Of a stretch of 64,000 bases of DNA, positions 22,901-32,392 are shown piece after piece. Every line of letters starts with the position of its first letter. The first letter of the stretch is position 1. A model generated the notes under the pieces. That model was not told the DNA's origin. It did no database searches and saw nothing but the letters and a program-made list of their open reading frames with translations. Position numbers and translations under genes: made by a program. The DNA lies in the NCBI GenBank assembly GCA_031271465.1, contig JAISVR010000025.1, positions 1-64,000 of the forward strand. Reading direction: 5' to 3'. The stretch comes from Prevotellaceae bacterium. GTDB taxonomy: Bacteria > Bacteroidota > Bacteroidia > Bacteroidales > Paludibacteraceae.

Positions 22901-23717
22901 CTAAGCGGTCGCGTATTTCGCCACCCGTTCCGGTTGCAGCGCCGTTAAAAGGCTCAACGGTTGTAGGGAAATTGTGTGTTTCGGCTTTAAGTGAAAGTAC
23001 GGATTTTATTTTTTTTATTTCGAAGTAATCAGATGTTTCGGCAGACGAAGGTGAAAACTGTTCAATTTCGGGTCCGGCATTGAACGCTACATTGTCTTTG
23101 TAAGCAGAAACTAATTTGTTCGGATTTTCTTCCGAAGTTTTTTTAATTAATTTGAATAGTGATGATTCTTTTACTTCGCCGTCTACAATAAATTGTCCGT
23201 TAAAGATTTTATGACGGCAGTGTTCCGAGTTTACTTGTGAGAACCCGAACACTTCGCTGTCGGTCAGTTTACGGCCGATTTTTTCAGCAACACTGTTCAG
23301 GTATTCGATTTCGTCTGCGCTCAACGCTAAGCCTTCTTGTTGATTGTAAGCTGCAATGTCGTCGATAGAAATAATCGGGTCGGGGTTTTTGTCAATAGTG
23401 AATATCTGTTGGTCAAGGCTGTTGTATTTTTGTTGCAACATGGAATCGAAGCTTGGGCTTTCACTCGCCGGAAAAAATTCTTCGATGCGAGTAATTCCTG
23501 TAATTCCCATATTTTGGGTAATTTCTACGGCATTGGTACTCCAAGGGGTTATCATTTCGCGGCGCGGACCGATGAATTGTTCTTCGAGATTGTTGGTGCC
23601 CATATATTTGGCTTCGCCAAAAAGCCAAATGAGCTTGTTAATATCCTCTTGTTGAATGTTTTGTGTGGCATTAACTGCCAAAATACTTTTTTCGGGGGTA
23701 CGGAAGAAATGAATCAT
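19944..23717 (-). CDS. purL: Phosphoribosylformylglycinamidine synthase (single-chain PurL)
   Basis: Makes FGAM from FGAR, glutamine and ATP in de novo purine synthesis. The 1257 residues are the large single-chain type: N-terminal PurS-like domain, two AIR-synthase-type ATP-binding halves (GFSQVNSEHCRHK, AETHNFPTTVEPFNGAATG, HDHGAGGH, IPTGKDSLSMTQK) and a C-terminal glutaminase domain with catalytic Cys in LGICNGCQL and the PHLERAIFPWQW His/Glu. Residues about 534-566 are not part of the family: they are encoded by a 99-bp palindromic repeat (22019-22117) inserted in frame between TGDMRLTF and IDLSLSDFFG. The gene is otherwise intact and is essential for purine prototrophy. Confidence 0.96.
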   Translation of the reverse strand: MIHFFRTPEKSILAVNATQNIQQEDINKLIWLFGEAKYMGTNNLEEQFIGPRREMITPWSTNAVEITQNMGITGITRIEEFFPASESPSFDSMLQQKYNSLDQQIFTIDKNPDPIISIDDIAAYNQQEGLALSADEIEYLNSVAEKIGRKLTDSEVFGFSQVNSEHCRHKIFNGQFIVDGEVKESSLFKLIKKTSEENPNKLVSAYKDNVAFNAGPEIEQFSPSSAETSDYFEIKKIKSVLSLKAETHNFPTTVEPFNGAATGTGGEIRDRLGGGKASLPLAGTAVYMTSYPRTSPQHEWEKNLIARNWLYQTPEQILIKASNGASDFGNKFGQPLICGSVLTFEHTENDKKHGYDKVIMLAGGIGYGKMNDALKGTPETGQKVIVMGGDNYRIGMGGGAVSSVETGQYSNAIELNAVQRANPEMQKRAANVIRALAESDNNPIVSIHDHGAGGHLNCLSELVEATGGKIDVSKLPVGDPTLSAKEIIGNESQERMGLLVNEKDIEHIRKIAERERSPMYVVGETTGDMRLTFTAPQPPEGGLGENGSENPVGSALQSPPSGGGEAVIDLSLSDFFGNPPKTIMEDKTVKEKYAPVVTQKENIQHYIEQVLQLESVACKDWLTNKVDRSVTGKIATQQCVGELQLPLSNCGVVALDYRGTAGLATSIGHAPMAAMINPQSGSILAISEALTNIIWAPLADGLDSVSLSANWMWPCKNPGEDARLYKAVEACSEFACELGINIPTGKDSLSMTQKYPNGDKVFAPGTVIISAGAEVSDVKKTVSPLLVNDPETAIFHIDFSFDNHKLGGSSLAQVLNKLGDEVPTVKYPEYFREAFNTIQTLINEGLILAGHDISSGGLLTALLEMTFANTQGGLNVTLDGIEEEDLVKILFAENPGILVQVKDKKEVRAILECNGIGYAVIAKPIAERTITINKNDEKLSFNIDKLRHLWYNTSYLLDKKQSGETCAAARFENYGKQPLVFDFNKNFTGKLSQYNITQDRTGKSGIRAAIIREKGTNGEREMAYSLYLAGFDVKDVHMTDLTSGRETLEDVNFIVFCGGFSNSDVLGSAKGWAGGFLYNEKAKTALENFYARPDTLSLGICNGCQLMAELNLLNPEHGEERPKMLHNNSHKFESNFIGLTIPQNNSVLFGSLSGSKLGVWIAHGEGKFHLPKAESDYNIIANYTYEGYPANPNGSDYNVAGICSANGRHLAMMPHLERAIFPWQWAHYPADRINSDQITPWMEAFVNARIWVEEKTK
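22019..22117. repeat. Palindromic element inserted in frame inside purL
   Basis: 99 bp, exactly 33 codons. The two ends are ~33-bp imperfect inverted repeats built on CCCCCCGAAGGGGGGCTT, itself a hairpin. Left end starts CAGCCTCCCCACCCCCC; the right end complement starts CAGCCCCCCAACCCCCC. On the coding strand it reads TAPQPPEGGLGE, a 10-residue centre, then QSPPSGGGEAV with no stop codon. Base composition is far more G+C-rich than the surrounding gene. Confidence 0.85.
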
Positions 23718-23826
23718 AATTACTTTTATTGAACGATAGGATTTTTTACGGCTGCAAAGGTAGTTCTTTAATTGTTAATTGTTAATTAATTAATTATTAA
23801 TTTCTTTCATTCTTTTATTTTTTCTC

Positions 23827-23834
23827 TACCTTTG
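23827..23834 (+). promoter_or_regulatory. -7 box of the LptF/LptG-like gene
   Basis: TACCTTTG (TAnnTTTG). The TTG at 23839 just after it is unlikely to be a start, because it would fall at or before the transcription start. Confidence 0.65.
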
Positions 23835-23877
23835 CGCGTTGTTAACTCGGGGCAAGAGATATCTACAACTATCCGAA

Positions 23878-25341
23878 ATGAAACGCATAGACCGTTATTT
23901 AATATTACGCTTTACAGAGCTTTTTTTGGCTACATTTTTTATTTGCAGCTTTATTTTGCTGTTGCAGTTTTTGTGGAAACGCATTAACGATATTGTAGGA
24001 AAAGGGCTTGATTTTAGCGTATTGGCAGAATTTTTCTTTTATTCGGCACTTTCGGTAGTCCCGTTGGCGTTGCCGCTTGCTATCCTGCTTGCTTCGCTGA
24101 TGACATTCGGAAACTTGGGCGAAAAATTTGAACTGATTGCGATGAAGGCTGCAGGCATTTCTCTGTTTCGTATTATGCAGCCGTTGGTATTGTTTATATG
24201 TGTGATTTGTATCGGGGCATTTTTTTTCTCAAACAGCGTATTGCCTAAATCGCAAAGCCGGCTGTGGTCGTTGGTGTTTGCAGTGCGCGAAACTTCGCCC
24301 GAACTGGAAATCCCTACGGGTGAATTTTACTCGGGTATCAATGGGTACAATATTTATGTGCGCGAAAAAGTGAATGATAATAAGACCTTGAAAGACATTA
24401 TGATATACGATTTCTCAAAAGGTTTTAGCAATGCCAGCGTTACGGTTGCCGATTCGGCATTATTGCAGATGTCGCCCGACAAAATGTTTCTAATGCTGTC
24501 GCTCTATAACGGCGAATCGTTTGAGAATCTTAAAAATGCGGGTACAGACGATGTAACGCGCAACATACCCTACCGTCGCGAATCGTTCGATTTGCGTCGT
24601 TTGGTAATTGACTTTAATGCCAACCTTGCCGAAATTGATGCAGATGCAATGCGCAACGATTACATCAGTAAAGATCTCAACCGGTTGCAGCATTCAATAG
24701 ATAGCCTTTCGCATCGTGTGGACAGTATTAAAATGCAGTACGCCAATTCGTATCCGCAAAATCATTTTTTCGATAGAAATAATTTTGTAAAACACTCGTT
24801 AAAGTTTCTGTCTGTCGAAGAAATAAAAAAAGCCAATAAGCTCCCTCTATTCACCACTTTAAGTAAAGCAGAAAAAATACAAGCTCTCATTAATGCTCGC
24901 AATAAGGCACAATATGCTCAAAGCGAATTGGAAAGCAATTTGCAATACCAGCAAGCCGAGCGAAAATTGAGCATTCGCCATTCCATCGAATGGCACCGGA
25001 AATTTACGCTCTCGTTTGCTTGCCTTATATTCTTCTTTATCGGTGCGCCGCTCGGAGCCATTATTCGCAAAGGCGGTTTGGGGATGCCGGTAGTGATTTC
25101 GGTAGTGATGTTTATCATTTATTATATTATCGACAACATGGGATATAAAATGGCGCGCGACGATGTATGGACGGTATGGCAAGGTATTTGGCTCAGTTCT
25201 GCCTGTTTGCTGCCGATAGGAATATTTTTCACCTACAAAGCAGCTACCGATTCGGTACTTTTCAACGCTGAATCGTATATGAATTTCTTTAAAAAAATAA
25301 GATGTTGGCTACATCATTTTGGTAGGAAAAATAACAGATAA
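23878..25341 (+). CDS. LptF/LptG family lipopolysaccharide export permease
   Basis: Inner-membrane permease of the YjgP/YjgQ family that, with LptB, pulls LPS out of the membrane towards the periplasmic bridge. From ATG 23878 it has about 487 residues: three N-terminal membrane helices (LFLATFFICSFILLLQFL; FFFYSALSVVPLALPLAILL; LFICVICIGAFFFSN), a long periplasmic beta/alpha region, and three C-terminal helices (ACLIFFFIGAPLGAIIRKGG, a family hallmark). I cannot tell LptF from LptG. No lptB is nearby. The next gene ribBA follows after 39 bp. Confidence 0.92.
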   Translation: MKRIDRYLILRFTELFLATFFICSFILLLQFLWKRINDIVGKGLDFSVLAEFFFYSALSVVPLALPLAILLASLMTFGNLGEKFELIAMKAAGISLFRIMQPLVLFICVICIGAFFFSNSVLPKSQSRLWSLVFAVRETSPELEIPTGEFYSGINGYNIYVREKVNDNKTLKDIMIYDFSKGFSNASVTVADSALLQMSPDKMFLMLSLYNGESFENLKNAGTDDVTRNIPYRRESFDLRRLVIDFNANLAEIDADAMRNDYISKDLNRLQHSIDSLSHRVDSIKMQYANSYPQNHFFDRNNFVKHSLKFLSVEEIKKANKLPLFTTLSKAEKIQALINARNKAQYAQSELESNLQYQQAERKLSIRHSIEWHRKFTLSFACLIFFFIGAPLGAIIRKGGLGMPVVISVVMFIIYYIIDNMGYKMARDDVWTVWQGIWLSSACLLPIGIFFTYKAATDSVLFNAESYMNFFKKIRCWLHHFGRKNNR

Positions 25342-25380
25342 AATGAATATTTAATTTTAGATATACTAAACAAATAAAAT

Positions 25381-26601
25381 ATGGAAGAAACATTTAAGCT
25401 TAATACCATAGAAGAAGCAATAGAAGATTTTCGAGAGGGGAAATTTCTTATTGTGGTCGATGATGAAGACCGCGAAAATGAAGGCGATTTTATCATTGCT
25501 GCCGAAAAAGTTACGCCCGAAAAAATCAACTTCATGATGCAATACGGACGCGGTGTGCTTTGTGCACCGATAACCGAAGATCGCTGCCGTGAGCTGGAAC
25601 TCGATATGCAGGTAAATGAAAACACTTCGCTACACGAAACACCATTTACTACTACGGTCGATTTGTTGGGAAAAGGCTGCACCACAGGCGTGTCGATGTA
25701 CGACCGCGCCATGACCATACTTGCCCTTGCCGACCCTGCAACAAAGCCTACCGACCTTGCTCGTCCGGGACATATTAATCCGTTGCGGGCACGCAATCGT
25801 GGTGTATTGCGCCGCACCGGACACACAGAGGCTTCTGTCGATTTGGCACGCCTTGCGGGATTGCAGCCTGCTGCTGCTCTTATCGAAATTATCAACGAAG
25901 ATGGTACCATGGCGCGCTTGCCCGATTTGATTAAAGTATCCGAAAAATTTAACATTAAGATTATATCCATAAAAGACCTGATTGCCTACCGTTTACAGCA
26001 GGAAAGCCTTATTGAAAAAGGCGAAGAAGTACAGCTGCCTACTGCTTACGGAGTATTTCGTTTGATACCTTTCCGTCAGAAATCGAACGGATTGGAGCAT
26101 GTGGCATTACTCAAAGGTTCGTGGGAGAAAGACGAACCGGTATTAGTGCGTGTACATTCGTCGTGTATGACGGGCGATATTTTCGGTTCCCTGCGTTGTG
26201 AATGCGGTGAGCAGCTTCATACGGCAATGCAGATGATAGAGAAAGAAGGCAAAGGAGTGCTTGTGTATATGAATCAGGAAGGGCGTGGTATTGGATTGAT
26301 GGCAAAAATTGCTGCCTATAAATTGCAGGAACAAGGTTTGGATACGGTTGATGCCAATATTCACCTTGGCTTCCAACCCGATGAGCGCGACTACGGCGTA
26401 GGTGCTGCCATTTTGCGCGAGCTCGGTGTCAGTAAAATGCGTCTTATGACCAATAACCCCGTGAAGCGTATCGGTTTGGAAAGCTACGGGCTTGAAGTGG
26501 TAGAAAATGTGCCGCTCGAAGTGAAGCCCAATCCTTACAATCTTTTCTATATGAAAACAAAAAAAGAACGCATGGGGCATAGCCTGAAAAATACGAAATA
26601 A
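25381..26601 (+). CDS. ribBA: Bifunctional DHBP synthase / GTP cyclohydrolase II
   Basis: Makes both riboflavin precursors. Residues ~1-205 are 3,4-dihydroxy-2-butanone-4-phosphate synthase ([16 protein letters not shown] metal site, [14 protein letters not shown]). Residues ~210-400 are GTP cyclohydrolase II with the zinc Cys set in [19 protein letters not shown] and the [14 protein letters not shown] loop. At 406 residues it is normal for the fused enzyme. It lies between the Lpt permease and pyrG on the same strand, probably by chance. No FMN riboswitch was seen in the 39-bp gap. Confidence 0.96.
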   Translation: MEETFKLNTIEEAIEDFREGKFLIVVDDEDRENEGDFIIAAEKVTPEKINFMMQYGRGVLCAPITEDRCRELELDMQVNENTSLHETPFTTTVDLLGKGCTTGVSMYDRAMTILALADPATKPTDLARPGHINPLRARNRGVLRRTGHTEASVDLARLAGLQPAAALIEIINEDGTMARLPDLIKVSEKFNIKIISIKDLIAYRLQQESLIEKGEEVQLPTAYGVFRLIPFRQKSNGLEHVALLKGSWEKDEPVLVRVHSSCMTGDIFGSLRCECGEQLHTAMQMIEKEGKGVLVYMNQEGRGIGLMAKIAAYKLQEQGLDTVDANIHLGFQPDERDYGVGAAILRELGVSKMRLMTNNPVKRIGLESYGLEVVENVPLEVKPNPYNLFYMKTKKERMGHSLKNTK

Positions 26602-26628
26602 GGCTTTGCCGAGTTTAATTTTTTTATT

Positions 26629-26636
26629 TACCTTTG
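26629..26636 (+). promoter_or_regulatory. -7 box of pyrG
   Basis: TACCTTTG (TAnnTTTG), 43 bp before the GTG start of pyrG, with a TTTG upstream near 26603 that could serve as -33. Confidence 0.65.
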
Positions 26637-26649
26637 CGGCTTGTTTTAA

Positions 26650-28278
<1,629 letters not shown>

Positions 28279-28299
28279 AACGATTACACATTACAAAAA

Positions 28300-30207
28300 A
28301 TGGATAAAAATACACTTATCGGGTTTTTGCTTATCGGCGCGTTGATATTTGGTTTTATGTTTCTTAACAAGCCAACGGAAGAAGAATTACGCCAGCAAAA
28401 ATTGGAGCAGGCTAAATTGGCGGCAGAACAGCAAGCCGAAATTATTGCCGAACAATTTGCCGAAACTCATCAAGATAAAGCTGTCGAGGCGGTGAATGCG
28501 ACAGATAGCGTTGTACTCGACCAATTCGGAGTATTTGCTCCTTCGGCACAAGGCGAAGATAAACTCTATACAATTGAAAATAATCTCGTTCGCTTGAAAA
28601 TTAGTTTGAAAGGCGGACAAATTGTGTCGGCAGAATTGAAAGATTTTAAAACTTACAACGGGCAGCCGTTATTCCTGTTCGATGCAAAAAAAGACAGTTC
28701 TTTTTATGGTTTTACAATCAATACAGCCAACGACCGCATTGTTAACACGCGCGATCTTTACTTCGAACCGCTTGGTTTCGATAGCTTGTCGATGGTAACA
28801 AGTGGAGAAAAAGCTTTTGTATTTCGTTTGAAAACGGTTGGCGATGCTTATCTTGATTTTGTTTATACGCTTGCGGCAGACGATTATATGACCGGATTTT
28901 CTCTTAAACCGAATAAATTGGAAACGGTGATGCCTTATGGTGTAAATTCGCTCGAAATGCAATGGAATTCTAAAATTCATCAGCAGGAAAAAAGCAGCAA
29001 GTTTGAAAGCCGGTATGCCAATTTGTATTACAAACATTCGGGCGATGATGTGGATTATCTTGCTGCCGAGAAAAACGACGAAACCGACATCAGCACCAAA
29101 GTAAAATGGATTGCGTTTAAAGACCAGTTTTTCAGTACGATACTTGTTGCCGACGAAGATTTTTTATCGACTAAACTTGTGAGTACGCTTGCTAAACTGC
29201 AAACAGGGTATTTGAAAAATTACGCAGCCAGTTTAAGCATACCTTTCGATCCTACGGGTGAAAAAGCGACAGGTTTTCGTTTCTATTTCGGACCGAATAA
29301 ATACCATACCTTGCACGATTACGACAAGGATAACGAACAAAAGCTTCAATTGGAAAAATTAGTTCCGCTTGGTCCGTGGATTATCGGGTGGATAAACCGT
29401 TGGGTGGTAATTCCGGTATTCGATTGGTTGAGCGCATCTATCTCCAACTTCGGTATCATTATTTTGATTCTTACGCTGCTAATCAAGATTGTGCTTTTCC
29501 CTCTCACTTATAAATCGTATCTGTCGGGAGCAAAAATGCGGGTATTGAAACCGCAAATAGACGAGATAAATTCTAAAATTCCTGCCACGAAACCGCAGGA
29601 ACGCCAGCAGGCAACTATGGCTCTGTATCGAAAAGTGGGAGTGAATCCGCTTGGAGGCTGTTTACCGTTGCTGTTGCAAATGCCGATTTTGTTTGCCATG
29701 TTTAGCTTTTTCCCTGCGGCAATTGAGTTGCGTCAACAGAGTTTTCTTTGGGCGAGCGACCTTTCGAGCTACGATGCAATATTGACATGGAATGCCAATA
29801 TACCTTTTATTACGAAATATTTCGGTAATCACCTCAGTTTGTTCTGTTTGTTGATGTCTATTACCAACCTTGTGTATACTCATATTAATATGGGGCAGCA
29901 AATGGAAGGTTCGCAGCAAATACCCGGAATGAAGTATATTATGTATCTTATGCCGATTATTTTCCTGTTTATGTTCAACGATTATGCGTCGGGTTTGAGT
30001 TACTACTATTTTATTGCCACGCTGATAACTATTTTGCAAACAGTTATTATCCGAGCTTTTGTGGATGAAGAAAAGCTGTTGAAAAAATTGCATGCGCACG
30101 CTAAAAATCCTAAAAAACAAAAGAAATCGGGCTTGATGTCGCGATTGGAAGAGGCGCAGCGCAGGCAATTGGAAATGCAAAAACAACGCGCAAAAGGGCG
30201 AAAATAA
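28300..30207 (+). CDS. yidC: Membrane protein insertase YidC
   Basis: Inserts and folds inner-membrane proteins with or without SecYEG. The 635 residues are of the Gram-negative layout: one N-terminal helix (LIGFLLIGALIFGFMFL), a large periplasmic beta domain, then the five-helix conserved core (LGPWIIGWINRWVVIPVFDWL; IIILILTLLIKIVLFPLTYKS; NPLGGCLPLLLQMPILFAMF in parts), and a basic cytoplasmic tail (RLEEAQRRQLEMQKQRAKGR) that can touch the ribosome. All parts are present. Confidence 0.97.
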   Translation: MDKNTLIGFLLIGALIFGFMFLNKPTEEELRQQKLEQAKLAAEQQAEIIAEQFAETHQDKAVEAVNATDSVVLDQFGVFAPSAQGEDKLYTIENNLVRLKISLKGGQIVSAELKDFKTYNGQPLFLFDAKKDSSFYGFTINTANDRIVNTRDLYFEPLGFDSLSMVTSGEKAFVFRLKTVGDAYLDFVYTLAADDYMTGFSLKPNKLETVMPYGVNSLEMQWNSKIHQQEKSSKFESRYANLYYKHSGDDVDYLAAEKNDETDISTKVKWIAFKDQFFSTILVADEDFLSTKLVSTLAKLQTGYLKNYAASLSIPFDPTGEKATGFRFYFGPNKYHTLHDYDKDNEQKLQLEKLVPLGPWIIGWINRWVVIPVFDWLSASISNFGIIILILTLLIKIVLFPLTYKSYLSGAKMRVLKPQIDEINSKIPATKPQERQQATMALYRKVGVNPLGGCLPLLLQMPILFAMFSFFPAAIELRQQSFLWASDLSSYDAILTWNANIPFITKYFGNHLSLFCLLMSITNLVYTHINMGQQMEGSQQIPGMKYIMYLMPIIFLFMFNDYASGLSYYYFIATLITILQTVIIRAFVDEEKLLKKLHAHAKNPKKQKKSGLMSRLEEAQRRQLEMQKQRAKGRK

Positions 30208-30243
30208 CTGTTGCAAAGTATTGTAAGTTGACAAATAGTTTTT

Positions 30244-30251
30244 TACTTTTG
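30244..30251 (+). promoter_or_regulatory. -7 box of tRNA-Gln
   Basis: TACTTTTG (TAnnTTTG) 36 bp ahead of the mature tRNA 5' end. Confidence 0.6.
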
Positions 30252-30286
30252 CGGCTATAAAGGTTTTTATAGGTTATTGATTGGAT

Positions 30287-30357
30287 TGCCTCTTTGTGTA
30301 ATGGTAGCACAGCAGATTCTGGTTCTGTATGTCAGGGTTCGAGTCCTTGAGAGGCAA
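30287..30357 (+). tRNA. tRNA-Gln (anticodon CTG)
   Basis: 71-nt class I tRNA: acceptor TGCCTCT pairs with AGAGGCA, discriminator A, T-arm with GGTTCGAGTCC, anticodon loop TTCTGGT giving CUG, glutamine. The CCA end is not encoded. An own promoter and terminator frame it. Confidence 0.93.
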
Positions 30358-30371
30358 CTGTTTCTGAAAAA

Positions 30372-30399
30372 AGAATCACTGGAAGGTGATTCTTTTTTT
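30372..30399 (+). terminator. Terminator after tRNA-Gln
   Basis: 8-bp stem AGAATCAC / GTGATTCT, 6-nt loop, followed by a T-run. Confidence 0.8.
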
Positions 30400-30434
30400 G
30401 TTTTACATAAATAGATTTTATTAAATGTATATTT

Positions 30435-30692
30435 TTTTATAGTAAAAACTAAATGAGTTTTAGTAACTATATAAAAATATATCGTAGTAACTAAATTTTA
30501 TTTCTATGTAGTGAAATTATTTTTAGTAAACATGTAATTTTTTATGAATTTTATTAATTATTTTTTAGTAGGAATAAAAATTATTTTAGTATAAGTAAAA
30601 ATATTTTTAATATAAATAAAATTGTTTTTAGTAGATATTAATTTTTATATCGTATAAATATAATCTAATAATGTAATAAATAAAAAAAGATC
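30435..30692. repeat. Degenerate 21-bp A+T-rich tandem array upstream of an HTH gene
   Basis: About twelve register positions of a 21-bp unit of the form TTTTTAGTAnnAnnAAAAAT. The core xGTA falls at 30441, 30462, 30525, 30567, 30588, 30630, 30651 and 30672, every distance a multiple of 21; two further cores (30486, 30510) are shifted by 3-6 bp and others are mutated. 21 bp equals two helical turns, so the A/T tracts are on one face of the DNA and the region is expected to be bent. It ends directly at the -7 box of the next gene. Confidence 0.65.
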
Positions 30693-30700
30693 TATTTTTG
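30693..30700 (+). promoter_or_regulatory. -7 box of the HTH/coiled-coil gene
   Basis: TATTTTTG (TAnnTTTG), 23 bp before the ATG at 30724 and directly after the 21-bp array. Confidence 0.6.
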
Positions 30701-30723
30701 TGCTGTGAAACGATAAAAATGTA

Positions 30724-31089
30724 ATGATTATGAAAAAAGAAAGTAGTGCAATGCCTCATAATGGCAATTTATTGGAAAAATATATTGCCGAGCAGCGGAT
30801 AGTTAAGTCGCATTTGGCACGGAGGATGGATATAACGCCGCCAAGTATGAATTTGTATCTTACGCGCGGTTCGTTACAAACGGTTGTTTGGTGGAGAATT
30901 TCGCGGGCGTTGCAGCATAATTTTTTAGCTGAATTGGGCGATGCGCTGGATATTGCCTACGAAACAAAAGCGGAAGCAAAACTGCGCGAAGAGATTGCCG
31001 GTTTGCAGGAAAAAATCAAGTTGCAGGGGAAGGAGATTGATGAGATGAAGGTGAAGATTTCGGTGTACGAAAGTATTGTGAATAAATAA
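30724..31089 (+). CDS. Small helix-turn-helix protein with C-terminal coiled coil
   Basis: Protein of 121 residues. Residues ~15-75 look like a degenerate XRE-type helix-turn-helix (VKSHLARRMDITPPSMNLYL, then VVWWRISRALQHNFLAEL). Residues ~80-120 are a strong coiled coil (REEIAGLQEKIKLQGKEIDE). Similar short proteins are frequent in Bacteroidota but have no known function. The coiled coil implies dimers or higher oligomers. The 21-bp phased array just upstream of its promoter would be a natural binding place for an oligomeric DNA-binding protein, an inference only. A start at the second Met (30730) is also possible. Confidence 0.75.
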   Translation: MIMKKESSAMPHNGNLLEKYIAEQRIVKSHLARRMDITPPSMNLYLTRGSLQTVVWWRISRALQHNFLAELGDALDIAYETKAEAKLREEIAGLQEKIKLQGKEIDEMKVKISVYESIVNK

Positions 31090-31090
31090 T

Positions 31091-31160
31091 CGGAATTATC
31101 CCTGAGGCTTACTTCGTTATTGCGAGAAGGTACGACGAAGCGTAGAGGAGACATCTCATA
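31091..31160. repeat. Degenerate single copy of the composite palindromic repeat
   Basis: CGGAATTATCCCTGAGG at 31091 followed by CGTTATTGCGAG (31115) and ACGACGAAGCG. It is the outer tag plus one arm of the repeat family; the second arm is lost. Confidence 0.6.
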
Positions 31161-31250
31161 AAAAGAATATTTTTGCATGTTGTTGCTTCCTGCGATTTCT
31201 CCACATAAACTCTAATTGATTGTTTTTTTTATTTCTTAAAATGATTGTTT

Positions 31251-32264
31251 ATGCAATTGTACGAAAATTTTTCACTCAAAGCTCACAATACTTTTGGTAT
31301 TGATGCCAAGGCGCGTTTTTTTGTGGAGTACGATACGGAAGCGGAGTTGTCGGAACTGCTGCGAAGCGAGCTTTTGCGTTCGCACAAATTGCTGTCGATA
31401 GGCGGGGGGAGTAATTTGCTTTTTACGCAGGATTTTGACGGGGTTGTGCTTCATTCGCAACTAAAAGGTATTGAATTGATTGACGAAACGGAGAATGAAG
31501 TGCTGGTGCGCGCCGGAGCCGGTGTGGTGTGGGACGATTTTGTGGCTCACTGTGTAGCGAATTCGTGGTATGGAGCCGAAAACCTGTCGAATATTCCGGG
31601 TGAAATCGGAGCTTGCGCCGTGCAAAATATCGGTGCGTACGGCGTTGAGGCAAAAGATATTGTTTCCGAAGTGGAAGGGTTGGATGTAGCAACTGTCGAG
31701 CCTCGCGTGCTCTCTAATTCCGAATGTCATTTTGCTTATCGCGACAGTGTGTTTAAACATGAGTTGGCGGGAAAATTTATTGTTACTTCGGTGCTTTTTC
31801 GTTTGTCGAAGCAGGCAGATTTTAAACTCGACTACGGCAGTTTGCGCGAAGAGATTGCAACATATGGTGAGCCTTCGCTACACACGGTGCGGCAAGCGGT
31901 TATTGCTATCCGGGTTGCCAAACTTCCCGACCCGAAAGAGCAGGGAAATGGGGGTAGTTTTTTCAAAAACCCCGTTATTTCTGCCGAAAAATTTGCAGAA
32001 TTGAAAAAAGAATATCCCGATATTCCTTCGTATCCGCTTCCTGCGGGAGAGGTGAAAATTCCGGCTGCATGGCTTATCGAACAGTGTGGATGGAAAGGTC
32101 GGTCGGTTGGTAATGCCGCTGTGCATAGCAAACAGGCTTTGGTGCTTATTAACCGCAACGGGCAAGCTACGGGGCAGGAAATTGTTGAACTTTCGAAGCA
32201 GATAAGAGCTTCGGTACGAAGTAAATTTGGGGTGGAGATTTCGCCCGAAGTGATATTTCTGTAG
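31251..32264 (+). CDS. murB: UDP-N-acetylenolpyruvoylglucosamine reductase
   Basis: NADPH-dependent FAD enzyme of peptidoglycan precursor synthesis, about 338 residues. The start is ATG 31251 (MQLYENFSLKAHNTFGID, the usual beginning). The FAD domain shows SIGGGSNLLFT and NIPGEIGACAVQNIGAYG; the catalytic Ser lies in GNGGSFFKNP; the C-terminal AAWLIEQCGWKG is standard. Length and motifs fit the E. coli-type (type I) enzyme. Monocistronic between repeats. Confidence 0.96.
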   Translation: MQLYENFSLKAHNTFGIDAKARFFVEYDTEAELSELLRSELLRSHKLLSIGGGSNLLFTQDFDGVVLHSQLKGIELIDETENEVLVRAGAGVVWDDFVAHCVANSWYGAENLSNIPGEIGACAVQNIGAYGVEAKDIVSEVEGLDVATVEPRVLSNSECHFAYRDSVFKHELAGKFIVTSVLFRLSKQADFKLDYGSLREEIATYGEPSLHTVRQAVIAIRVAKLPDPKEQGNGGSFFKNPVISAEKFAELKKEYPDIPSYPLPAGEVKIPAAWLIEQCGWKGRSVGNAAVHSKQALVLINRNGQATGQEIVELSKQIRASVRSKFGVEISPEVIFL

Positions 32265-32301
32265 ATTGGAATTTAATTTTATGAACAGAACTATCAGTAT
32301 C

Positions 32302-32391
32302 CGTCATTGCGAGGAACGAAGCAATCTATTCCTGTACTGAGATTGCTTCGTTCCTCGCAATGACGAACAAGACTAAAAGGGATGATTCCGT
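32302..32391. repeat. Complete CGTCATTGCGAGG palindromic repeat
   Basis: Perfect 25-bp inverted arms: 32302-32326 (starts CGTCATTGCGAGGAACG) and 32341-32365 (ends CCTCGCAATGACG), with a 14-nt loop. An outer tag AAAAGGGATGATTCCG follows at 32376. This is the cleanest copy of the family in the window and lies between the convergent ends of murB and the DUF4254 gene. Confidence 0.85.
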
Positions 32392-32392
32392 T

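Noticed and set aside
19944..23717. purL as a pseudogene because of the repeat insertion
   Set aside because: The insertion is a multiple of three without stops, and all catalytic motifs on both sides are intact.
25314..25970. Antisense frame of 218 codons over ribBA
   Set aside because: Ser/Arg-rich shadow; ribBA on the plus strand is fully conserved.
30435..30692. Possible CRISPR array from the 21-bp periodic repeats
   Set aside because: Units are degenerate, have no separate conserved repeat and unique spacer, and no cas genes are in the window.
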